Assembly (NCBI GenBank): GCA_947462335.1
Contig: OX381710.1
Coordinates: 63,917,303 to 63,981,302 of the forward strand
Direction of reading: 5' to 3'
Source: Harmothoe impar
Taxonomy: Eukaryota; Annelida; Polychaeta; Phyllodocida; Polynoidae
Length of the DNA: 64,000 nucleotides
Program-made: the position numbers and the translations under genes
Shown here: piece by piece, positions 26,201 to 37,245 of the stretch
Layout of the letters: every line of letters starts with the position of its first letter
Numbering within the stretch: the stretch's first letter is position 1
The notes under the pieces: generated by a model
What the model saw: only the letters and a program-made list of their open reading frames with translations
The model's database searches: none
What the model was told of the DNA's origin: nothing

Positions 26201-27255
26201 CAGATAAAAACGGACACATCCATGGAGAGAAAAGATGTGAGGGAAAGCATGCATGCAGTAAGTTCGGAGAGATGTCGCTGAAATGAGATAAGAAAGTTTA
26301 AATGAGAAAAATGGGATGTGAAAGTCTAAAGGACAGAAAGACAGACAGCAGACCTGTATACATATACAACCTGTGACAATAGTGCACGTTAGGAATGTGC
26401 TGAATGTACTTTTATACGCGTGCAGAGAAAGGATAAATGGCACTTAATGTGCTGACTTAAGGAGACAGTCCTTTATCTGTATAGACTGGGCTCTTAGTCT
26501 ACTTAGTACCCACTTCATTTATAGCCGTACAATGCTATCGTTCCTCCTATGTACACGTTATTTAGATGCACAAGTCTATCACACAGATCACACTTTTAGT
26601 GCATGGCTGGACATCTAGATGCATCCCCGTTGTTTGGGGAGTGTTCGATTAAAGGGTGGAGAGAGAAATGGACGGGTGTTAGTGATAGGAGGCAGGTAGG
26701 GCTTTTAAAAAATCTGATTGTCCAGCGGCGAAGTGGCCGGAGGGCAGGGGCGGGGGTTAAGGACAGGGTATAGGACGATAACGGGTGACTTCATGGGAGC
26801 CGCCATCTTGTCCCCTACAGACACTGCTGTTGGTTCCTGCAGGATTGCCTCTCAGCCCTGCAAGAAATGGCTTTCAAAACTTGCATCTCTAGCAGCCATG
26901 CAGCAAAGACAGCAGCTAGCTCTTAGTTGTCCTTTACCTCACTGCTACTGCCTATTATGGCGCTGACATCGCCCAGGTACAGCACTATACAATGTATAAA
27001 TGGATATTGGGACTGTAACGGGAGTCAAACGTCAGCCGTGATAGGCGCCCATACGCGTCGTCGGCGCCCCCGGCTATGGCGGGCTGGCACGTCGGGTTGC
27101 GGCTTGGTTAATTTAACGGAATATTTGATGGTCGATTAGGATGAATTGGGCGCCAACGGGGCCGGGTAAGTTGACGCTGCCACCCGGCGCCAATTACTGC
27201 CGCACCTCCAGCACTAGGTGTCAGCACCGTGTGGGGCCGGCGTTAACACTTTATC

Positions 27256-27502
27256 AACCCTTTAAGGGCCGCACACTGCTTTAATGCATGACGCCCTCTG
27301 GTTATCATGATGCAGGAATTCATAGAGCCTTGTTGAGTGCTGCAGTCATGCATCATGTCAACCTTTTGTGGTTGTTACACGCCCGAAGAATCGGTATGAT
27401 ACATAAATGCAGCCCTAGCAAATTACTCACCAGAGCTGCGTTCATACATGATCGCGGCGACAAAGTACATAGGGCATGGAAGTGGTATGCGGCCCTTAAA
27501 GG
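27256..27502. mobile_element. Hairpin repeat family, full-length-like copy 1
   Basis: Left end AACCCTTTAAGGGCCGCA and right end GCGGCCCTTAAAGG face each other. Inside, 27395-27455 is a hairpin with arms around ATGATACATAAATGCAGCCC and GCTGCGTTCATACATGATC. Confidence 0.65.
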
Positions 27503-30500
27503 ATATAGATGCCTTAACTTTTATTTAGAGAAAAGGTGAGGTATCAAGGATTGGCTGTCAGTACTTGTAATGTGTATCCATGGTTATTGGTGTGAGGTAT
27601 AGAGAGATTCGGTCAGGGGTTATGGATGGACCAGGACTTCAATCAGTTTTCTTGTGGAGGAAAGCAGTGTTGAAAGATGATGCACGATATGTTTCTCAAG
27701 CCATTTTTTTTTCTGAATATCGGAATCATCGAATTCTTCAGATACAACCTAACAAGGGAAATTAAGCAGTTGCAGCATCAAGATCACTTGAATATCAATG
27801 ATGAGATGCATGTGGTTTAAAAAAAACACATACAAAATGACCATTTGTACCAGCTTTGGGAACTTTGTGAGATGTGGGGGTGGGATGTGGAAGGTAATGG
27901 GGCAGCAGGGGAGGCTGGCAGGCCGGGGGAGGTGGGGGGGGGGGGGGGTGTAATGTCAGGTGTGAATGGCCGGCGGGGGGTCTTGGTGTAAGGTGTGGAG
28001 GTGCCTTAAGACGTCAGGTGTGCACACCCCTGTAGAGGCCTGCACCATCCGGCACCCCTTGTAGCAGCAGGAGGAACACAGGGATGCCCAACCACCATCT
28101 AATCCTCCTCACCCAGTGGGTACACCCACAACCCACAACACACATATACAGGGGGTTCTCACTGCGGTGCCTGGACATTATGTATCAAATATAATATTGA
28201 TAGTAATCTCATATAATCTGAACTAATAATATATTCTGACTACTTTCGCAAGACAGCGCCTAGAGATGGAGTCATTGTGTGATAGAAGTGCAGGGCCCCC
28301 ACTTGAGAGCACTTGAGATGAAAGTTATAAACAAAGAGAACCAACATCCTCGGCCAATATTATATCATTCAAGACCTTGTACAACGAGTCTCCGGGTCCA
28401 AATCAGAGTGATCTGAAAAGATTTTGGTTAAGATTATAGCCCCTGAGATTACGTTAGAAAAGATCACATGGCATACATAGTGTCCATGCACAAGGTAAGG
28501 ACGGCCATGTTTGCACCCATAACCCAGCAACCCAGTAACTGCCTCCCCCAACTTACCTACAACCTGCCGCTGCGGCACCACAGGTGCCTCTCCATACTGA
28601 TGTGCTGCTACTTCCGCCGCACCCACACCTGTGCCGTACAAGATGCTAATAGTGTACAATAGGGGGTGTTGTCAGCGGCCGGAATTAGCATATTTAGCCT
28701 ACTACTGCTTAATTAGCATATTTACCACTGCTTAATTTGCAAATTGCACTGTAAGTGGGAAATAGTTTGATTATTGTAACTGAATTAGAAGGTTTTATTC
28801 CGATTCACCGTCTGCCTCAGCATCTGTCTCTTCTCTGGTATCCCCCTTCCCCATCTCTTTCTCTTCACCTCATCCCTGCACCCTCTAATCTATACACACT
28901 TGTATCTTTGCCTATATAGACCTGTCTCTACATTTCCCTATGCATCATTTAGTCCCTCTCTTATACCCCTCTCCGCCTATCTCTTCACGTACCACTCCCC
29001 CGTGCTTTCCTTTTTGATTGTAGATAAATCCCCCACATCTCACGAACCAGCCTCCAGTATTAATGGGCATTCAGCATACCCGTGTCAACAGTTCAGGGAT
29101 ACCCCATAACTATATACACACCTCATCTAATGTATCTGTAAGAGTGTGACAGAACACAGCGCTATGATGGCAGTAGTAGAGGTAGAAATACGAACTAAAT
29201 AGCACCCATAAGCTCTGATATTGGAGAGTTAGTCTCGTCACTAACAGTAAGGGACAAGACTGATAAAAATGGATAATGCAAAATGCAAATGAACCTGTCG
29301 ATTGGAGCCTTTTTTGCAATATTTTGCCGAAAAAAACCGCATTATTTGACTATCTTCATAATAGATACAGAGGAAATGACCATTGTTCCCATGGTGATTT
29401 TCATCTGACAGCAATGACATGCATCTGCTGATCAGGAATGAGCTCAAAAAGCAGAAAGAGAAAGATGTCTGTGTGTGGTGTGTGAACAGTTACATTGCTG
29501 TATGCGCCACCCCTCCCCCCTCCTCCCCCGGCCCCTCACTGGTGGTCCGCGCCAAATGAGCCGCGCCGACTTTTGTACCTGGCCGTGATTGCCGCATACC
29601 TCACGCGGCTGCCGCACGCTGTCCGGCAACGCGTAATGACGCGTGAGGTCTCCCCTCACCTCCCCCTCACCCCACAGCAGCCCACAAGCATGGCTAAGGG
29701 CCCACAGGCCGTCACTTGGCACCCCACTCTTTGTTGGGACAGGAGGGATCATTGGAGGCCAGTCATTGAAAGGTCAAGCACAGCCAAGGTCCCTTCTTAT
29801 CAGCCCTGCCTAAGCCAAAGCGGCCACTAAACATGCCGGGCCGGCTGATGGGATAACTAGTGTAACCCTGGGGCTGCTCCACCATACCCCAACATGTGGT
29901 GGCTGAAAGAAGAAGATGGGAGCAGGTCAAAGGAAAAGAAGCTCAGAGGAAAAATGTGCATGATATACAAGAAAAAGATGAGGTTATCCCAGATCGCGAC
30001 CACATGTGTGGGTTCTCATAAATGAAACATAAACCTGCGGCCATAACGGAAGTCATATTTTACAGGTACGGGTATATAGGAACACAGCGAGCTCCGCTGT
30101 GAAGGCCGCCATTTTGTACCTATATTGGAGATGCTGCTGGTTCCTGTAGACCATTGCCTCGCTACCGCTGCTCTGGGGAGTGAGGTGCTACTCTGCAGAG
30201 ACTTTGAAGTCACCAGCTACATGTACATTTATGTATCTTATAGTGTCCTTCTTTGTCGTTGTTACTGGCAGCATGGGGCTATGGTCGACCCCCTTCGTCC
30301 CTATATTGGGTCCTGCACTATCAGCAGTAATGGGTTAGACGTAAGGAGACCACCAGGGGTAGATCTAGATCATGCAGCCATTAAGGAAAGTCATGCAGTT
30401 TTGGTATACACATTTCTAAGGTTCAACTGACAAGGACGAAAATATGACATCAAAATCCTCCACGAAATAGACACTATTTCAAAGAAAACGTTGTGAATCT

Positions 30501-31370
30501 CCTGATGTATTATGTTCGTGTATACATACAGACGGGATGCACACATTACACATAGCATGAGCAGATAGGAAGCATTTTGTTAAAACTAACGCAAACACAA
30601 CACCCTCACCTGAGAGTCAGGCAGTTTTAGCGACAATGACTCTCACTTTTCTGTGTGTGTACGTTATGGTGGAAAGTCACCCTTCTTGCTGCATGAAAAC
30701 GGTAACAGTGCGATGCGTGCAGAAGAGATAGCATAACAATTGATACCATGCCGATTCCACTAAATGTTATAACCAGCTACCGGTATTCGTAATTATACCT
30801 ACACAAAAAGAAATAAACAGAGAAATCATTCGTGTCACAACGGTAAAGTTTATCCATAGAAAATTACAGGAAAAATCATATCAATGTTGAGTGGTTTAAT
30901 AGGTTAGGACAGTTTCAATTTAAATATAGTCCCTGTATACGGTAATAGATTCATGCTTATGGATTGTTTAATTGGTCATGACCCACTAACAAGGGGACAA
31001 CTAGCGGTACAAATGGGATGAGGAAGTGTCAGTAGTTGCTGACATGCTAACTACAGCTGTAGTATGAATCATACGCATGTATAATGTATATAACGGTGGT
31101 ATCTGATGCCACTTTTGTATTGATGTCTTCCTGTTGTTAGAGGGTTTACCTGGGCATAATATGCTTAATTGTTTAAGGGCAGCACATTGCATTTAATGCC
31201 ATTTTGCCGTCATGGCACAGCGAAAAACTGCTGCCCTGCCAAGTAACTGAATTGTGATTGTGAAAAATGTACTCTTTACAAATCTAGAGAAAAACGCGAT
31301 ATGGACATAGTCTGTGCAAAAGTCATGTTTACCCTATGTTTGCGTGAACACCAATACCTGCTTTGCAGCT

Positions 31371-31510
31371 AACCCTTTAAGGGCCGCACATTGCATTGAT
31401 CAGCGTTGATGTATTATGTCCCTTATCGTCACCAGAACAACATGTATTTATGCATCATGACGTTAAGGGAAATATTACATAAAATTGGTTTATGCAGCCC
31501 TAGCTCTAGG
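31371..31510. repeat. Left-end fragment of the hairpin repeat family
   Basis: AACCCTTTAAGGGCCGCACA, then TTTATGCATCATGACG and GTTTATGCAGCCCTAGC. It lies 300 bases before protocadherin exon 2. Confidence 0.5.
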
Positions 31511-31812
31511 CCAAGTCTGTCTATGCTGAGCCTGTGCAGGGTGTAGACCTGCTCTGACCGACATGCAGCCGCACGCAGCCCACGTGTTTCTCCACCTATT
31601 TCTGCACGTGCTCCAAGGGACACGTGTACCCCCCCCCCCCCCCCCCCATCCCCACCCCCACGTGTTCCTCCTCCAGGGTCGGTGTGCATCTAACTCACCA
31701 GCACACAGGTTGGAGTCACCAGCGTCATCAGCACCGACCCACTTTCTCTTCTCAAGCTGTCATTTTTTCTGCCATGTTTTTAACCTTTGTTTTTCTGTGT
31801 GCATTCTTGCAG

Positions 31813-31915
31813 GGTGACTCTCTGGGCAGTAGCAGTCGTCCCAGTAGCAGTGGAGACAGGAGGGGGTACACGCAGAACGCGCTGTGTGGCACGTCAGGGG
31901 AACTCGTCATACCAG
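31813..31915 (+). CDS. Protocadherin cytoplasmic-tail exon 2
   Basis: A 103-base exon between ttgcag and gtgagt. Read in phase 0 from exon 1, it encodes a Ser-rich segment beginning GDSLGSSSRPSSSGDRR and ending in VIP plus one base. The phase agrees with exon 1 (phase 0 out) and with the next exon, which supplies two bases to finish an Asp codon. Short cytoplasmic exons far downstream of the giant exon are usual in protocadherins. The GDS-rich start resembles the position of conserved tail motifs in delta protocadherins, but that is inference. No cDNA is available here, so extra or alternative exons within the 11.2-kb intron cannot be excluded. Confidence 0.75.
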
Positions 31916-34584
31916 GTGAGTAGACTCATCCCTTGGGTCACCCCCCCCCCCCCCCCCATCAACAACTACTGTGTCCCTCCACTCCAGTTTTTTTCTGGTT
32001 AAAAATATTGACGACCACCTTCCCAGGTACCAGTCAGTATGCACCATATGCACACCTACCCCCACCCTCCACACACGCAGAGATGAAACGTGGACAAAAA
32101 GCAATACAAACCAAAATAACTGTCAGTCTTCTTACTCTTCCTGATGTAACACCTTTGACACGTACCTCCCTTCCACCCCCTCCACTACCTGCTAGCCCTC
32201 TCTCCCCTGTAGTTCTGGACTGAATCCTGTAATGGCCACATACCCGTTAGTGATTTAATGCGATATATTCTTTATCACCAAGATGCATGAATGCAGTTAA
32301 GCATCATACCAATAGTATAAGATGAAAGCACAGTGCGGCCCCTAAAGGGTTACTTCCCTCCCCCATCACCCTCCCCACCTGTGCCTTCAGGTAGCAACCC
32401 TACCACCATCTACCACAGCTGATTCCCCCACCACGCAGTGTCTGTACCCGATAATATAAAACACCCGAGTATTTTATAATCCCAGGTTTTATTTACCACC
32501 GGGAGAAACTTTTTTCCCTTCTGGCAAACCTCAACTTGAGATTACTGTAGACTCCATCAGACACAGCCCAAGCCCCCAGCCATGTTTGCCCCGTGTTATC
32601 AACTCTTACTCCACTCACCAACCCCAAACCCCGATACTGCACCCACCTACTGCCCCTGTACCAGATCCGCGGTCCACCATTAGCGGACCCTGCTGTAGGC
32701 ACAGGCTCCCACTGGCGGCTTATTCCATACCAGGTTATTTAGTAGCTACAAGGAATAACTGGTGTCAGTAATGTGCCCCTTACACATAACACTGTATGGC
32801 GGCTGCACATATACAGTAGGGACGGCTAATGGTGGCGCACACCAGGAATCTAGTACAAGCACAGGCTCCAACTGACGGCTTCTTCCAGAGTTATTCAGTA
32901 GCCATAAGGAATAGGATAAAGGTCTGACAGTCTGTTGTCCTCCTTCAGCCAGGTGTCCTGGCCCACATGCCTGTAGTTCTACCTTTAAGTGCCCAGTCAC
33001 GCTAGAGACTTCTAGTGGCTACCTGTGGTACTACAGGCTTGAAGCAAGTGAGCCAGACCTTTATCATCTTTCTTATGGCTACTGACTAACTCTGAGAGAA
33101 GCCGCCAGTGGAATCCTATGTTTGTATCAGATCCCTGGTGTGCACCACCATTATGAAACCCTGCTATAGGTGTACATAGGTGTGCACCACCATACAGTGT
33201 TGTGTGTATGGGGCACATTACTGACAGCAGCTGGCAGTACTACACATACAGCACATACGGCACATACGGCACATGCTACCTGTCCCTGGTGTCTACATGC
33301 TATAAGGGGTGTACACACAGGGCTTACTCTAATATCAGGTTATACATGCTCAAAGAGGCAAACCTGTTTTAGGGTTCTCAAGAACAAAGGTATTATCACT
33401 GTATGAATGCGAGGATTCACCACTGGGTTTCTTGTAACTCAATGCAATTTTGTGCAATATATTGGCTTACCGCGTGGAAGGGGTTAAGCAAATGACTAAT
33501 GTGAAAGTCCAGTAAATTCCACAGAAGTGTCATGAGAATATCCTTAGGACATTGTCATGATATTTATACGAAATTGTATTTGCTTAAATCCCACTGTATA
33601 TGCTGTGTATATGCTAAGCAACCAAGGGAATATGTATGTATATTAACGGTTTTGGATATTCAAATATATTTGCAATAATTAATTCAATACATTCTTTTAA
33701 AAAGTTTTGACAAGGTGTATATTGCCTCCGCTACGCTGAGGTGTACATTCAGGGAAACTAAGTAAAATAATTTTACAATTTACTTTAACAATTAGAATCC
33801 TCAGAGCGTCAAATACTAGACAGTACAGGGGAAATATCAAACCAACAGGTTTCAAACATTACACAAGCCCAGTTCAAATTATGCATCCCTTGCTACCCTA
33901 GTGAACATTGCCTGCATCCAGGGTAGTGCAATATCTGGTGTAAGGATCTGCAGGGCAGCTGTTACAAACAGAACAACAACAGCTATCGACCGACTGGGAC
34001 TTTTAAATGAATGACAAAAATGGCCTTGTCAATTTTGACACAGTTAATTCAAAATCAGGATTGTGGAACACTACTCCCCTATTGAGGTGCGGTGCGTCTC
34101 CCACACCGACAGCACTCAGTGAGTGTGCATTATGAATGATAGCAGCTCAATGGTTGTTAAAAACCGTGACACATTACCGGGTTTTAATATGCTTAATATT
34201 TGGAGGCAACGCCTGTCAACCAACTAGGCAGGGAATTACAGTGGGGAGGGGTTGCACCATGGAGTTAGTAATTGAAAGTGTCTTTCAGTGACAAATGTTA
34301 TCCATCAAAGTTTGATATTTGTTCCTTTTTTTCTCATAAATACAGACTGATTTAAAACGGAATAAAGAAGATTTATGAGAAAGTAGCCCCCTCCCTTAAA
34401 ACGAGAAAAAGAAAACACTTGTGAATATGATTGTGCAACAGTGCCTGGTAGCAATGCGGGGGTCGAGTTATTCTAAAAGCCAATGGCCAACATGTAATTC
34501 ATCAATTTAACCATTTCTGATCCATCAATAGAACTTCACCACCAATGCCATCAATAACGATCTGTCCCATTCTGTCCATTACAG
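31916..34584 (+). other. Protocadherin intron 2 (2.7 kb)
   Basis: Begins gtgagt and ends tacag. It contains a 17-base C run (31941-31957), the right-hand terminus of a dispersed repeat (about 32281-32352), and a locally duplicated block: gcacaggctcc plus gcggctt/ccata motifs recur near 32700 and 32860. No exon was recognised. Confidence 0.6.
32281..32352. repeat. Right-end fragment of the hairpin repeat family
   Basis: AGATGCATGAATGCAG ... GTGCGGCCCCTAAAGGGTTA. It lies in protocadherin intron 2. Confidence 0.5.
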
Positions 34585-34664
34585 ACGTGTATGACGACCG
34601 TGAGCTGGACTCTGATGAGTCGTTCGTGAGGACGTGCAGAGACAGCTACAACAGTGAAACGTAA
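34585..34664 (+). CDS. Protocadherin C-terminal exon 3 with stop
   Basis: After a good acceptor (tccattacag), the exon completes the split codon and reads DVYDDRELDSDESFVRTC and on to NSET, then TAA at 34662-34664. The acidic, Asp/Glu-rich end and the exact phase match to exon 2 argue that this is the true terminus. The joined protein is 960+34+26 = about 1020 residues. The last four residues (NSET) are not a classical PDZ-binding end, because the final residue is not hydrophobic. Confidence 0.75.
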
Positions 34665-36060
34665 CCAAGCCCACCCCTGGGAGGAGGAGAAGGGGACATT
34701 CTGTAGCCAGCTCCCATGAGTGATACCTCTCTGTATGTGTACGGCCATCTTTTAGCCACTGGCGGCTAATGGTGTAGAGATACCACTGCAGGGGAGTTCA
34801 AGTCACCACCAAGGTTCTATTAGGAGAGTGACTTGAATATCTCAGAGACTGAATTCGATCCACTCGTCTCCCTCAGAATGGGGCGGAAGGGGTTGAGTCC
34901 ATTGCTAATACCATGACATGATTAGCTTAAATCACTAATCCAATGTGAAGCTCATCCATAATCTCAACGATTATCTACTGAAGGGACATTCCTTGAGTTG
35001 ACTCAAAAACTTCTACGAAAAATGAAAACTTCGCAACTGCGTCATGCCATGAATAAGAAACTCGGTGGATAATAGGTCTATCGTTGTTTTGAAACTTCAA
35101 GATTCCTCTATTTTTTGTAAACTCTCTAATTTTGGTACCGATACCATGAATCTGTGATTTGAGTTGGTTATTATATAAAACAGTATTTACAGACTACAAA
35201 TGTTCGACCCTTTGCTTTTGTACATTTGCATCATGTTCACCCAGTGGTTAGTGTAGACTATTTATGTTAATGCTATGTTGTACATATTATTGTTTACCCT
35301 TAAGTTATTATAGTTTGACAAAGTAGTCGACATTAAAAGTCAGTATGATAGTATTACATATAGTGACTGCCTATCATAAACTAATGAATCTGTTCCAATA
35401 AATAATTCTTAGTAAGTACTTTTAGTAATATAGGAAAGAAGTCATAGCCATGCTAAAATGTCAGACACATTTCTACCACAATGCATATATATAAACCGAG
35501 TAAAACTGCAATCATATTTATAGCTCTGAATTAGATATTATAATTTATTTGGCTCTGTTTGAATAACATAATGTCTAGTGCATCCCATATCAAAACATTC
35601 CCTGTTATTTCATCATCTGCAACAGTGCACGGTGTATGGCTACTAAAGACAAAAGTCGTGTACATAGATGTAATTCTAGTTCCTATATCGACCATCATGA
35701 ACCACTCATGTAATAAGTAACTGGTAGTAATCCTTACAGGAGTTACTCCCACTGGTGTGTAACGCAGTCACTAATGACACAGACAAGTACACTGTACACG
35801 GACTCCCTCATCATTCCTGAATAGGAGGGTATCGTTACGTCCCCTCTCAGATATATTCCCATACTGCTCATAATCTCCTCGTCACAGTTGACAGAACGTG
35901 TAGTTTCTGTAGCTTCAACCTACACTCGTGAAATATGTCTAAGGAAATTCATGTTTCTACTGTATATATGTATATTGTATTTGCTATTATTGATTGTCTC
36001 CAGATTAATGAAATTGAATACACATAAAGTGTAAATAAAGACTGCTATAAATATAATTAT
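34665..36060 (+). other. Probable protocadherin 3' untranslated region
   Basis: About 1.4 kb of AT-rich, ORF-poor sequence follows the stop codon. Two polyadenylation hexamers are seen: AATAAA at 35398-35403 and AATAAA at 36034-36039. The second is followed by a GT-rich stretch (tgtgttgtgttgt, about 36067), as expected downstream of a cleavage site. This extent is inferred from the hexamers alone. Confidence 0.5.
36034..36039 (+). terminator. Likely polyadenylation signal of the protocadherin
   Basis: A canonical AATAAA with a GT-rich element about 30 bases downstream. An earlier AATAAA at 35398 could give a shorter 3'UTR. Confidence 0.5.
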
Positions 36061-37204
36061 TTATCTCTGTGTTGTGTTGTTTAAAGTTTCTTTGAACTAA
36101 TTACTCATTACTATCAATAGTAGAGGTATTAAGGATGTTATATCATTTATCACGGTAAGTTGTTGTTAGTCTGTGAAGTATAACACGTGTCTAATAAAAT
36201 ATACAGTGTAGGGCGGGATGACCCTATCCTTTGAGGGCACATAAATCAAGACAAAATCATTGGAAATCCATGTACTAAGTAAATCAAAGCTTATAGTGTC
36301 TTAAGGCTAAGAAAGAAAATTAAGACGTTTTTATTCTCAGCTGTGTGAAGGTAAGTATAACTAGAAAATCCTGAAAAGTACAATTATTTGAGATACTCAG
36401 CCATTTGTGATATAGACTTTTTCAGAGTAACAAAACAACCGTGAATGCATATTACTTTCTGCAAAAAGCTGAACGTAGTATAAAACTATTTACAGTTCCT
36501 GACTAGGACGTATAAATGCCTCTCTAAACTATATCCTGTCTAGACATCTCAGTCATAGCTGCTTTCTATTCCTGAAGGCAGCAGTAGAAACCTAGTGAAG
36601 CCGATAAAACTCCAATAAAATTATATGGGACAAAGGAGAGGCCAGATGGAGACTGAAGTTGGGCGGGATGAGACAGATAGCGGACTAAATGTCCATTACT
36701 CAGGGAGAAACATGTTTGGCATTTTGTATCCTTTCCACAAACACCGTCTCGGGAATCTGTTTGTATTTGAATCAGGATGTTTGTTGGGGGTACACGGATG
36801 TCTTTGTCCAGTGTGGATACGTGGGGATGGGGGAGGGGGTGGCACTACTAGTACTACCCCATGGCATCCTGTAAAGCGAATCCCAGCACAACTGACGCTG
36901 CTACAATGAACTGGCCTCTGGACTAATTTATATATTAACATCGCTTGGCCGGCTCGATGCCTTAAACAAAGAGAAAACAGTACACTGTGGTGATGAAAAG
37001 AGTTGTACTGTTCACTGTCCAGCGACAATAAAAATCCTGCAGCCAAATCATGATAAATATAGGCTACTACATGTGGCATACTCGTCTCAAATCCCAACTA
37101 TATATTTGTATCTTTTATTTTATATTTTTATAATAGACACAACTAGAACGACAAGAACTGGGTTTTGTAGATTGGCTTTTATTTACCATGTTAAATTATA
37201 TGAT

Positions 37205-37245
37205 CACAACGTTTCGGCTATGAGGGCGCCTTCATCAGGTATATT
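37205..37245 (-). ncRNA. Hammerhead-like core, probable Penelope-type element relic
   Basis: On the - strand CCTGATGA, a short GGC...GCC stem II and GAAACG follow in the order of a hammerhead ribozyme core (CUGAUGA - stem II - GAAA). Penelope-like retroelements are known to carry such motifs. Stem III and the cleavage site look degenerate, so activity is doubtful. No reverse transcriptase is nearby. Confidence 0.4.

Larger units (their letters stand above)
20579..31812 (+). other. Protocadherin intron 1 (11.2 kb)
   Basis: Begins gtaaga and ends ttgcag. It holds a small inverted-repeat insertion (20652-20709), a 420-bp inverted-repeat element (about 22140-22560), the 93-bp TTAA cassette (23135-23227), and GC/CpG-rich islands at about 23590-24020, 25560-25720, 27000-27240 and 29530-29850. 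It also has an inverted-repeat element at 27256-27502, and a pair of related YY1-like blocks at 26799-26855 and 30105-30160. Open frames within it look random. No extra exon with matching phase and domain content was recognised. Confidence 0.7.
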
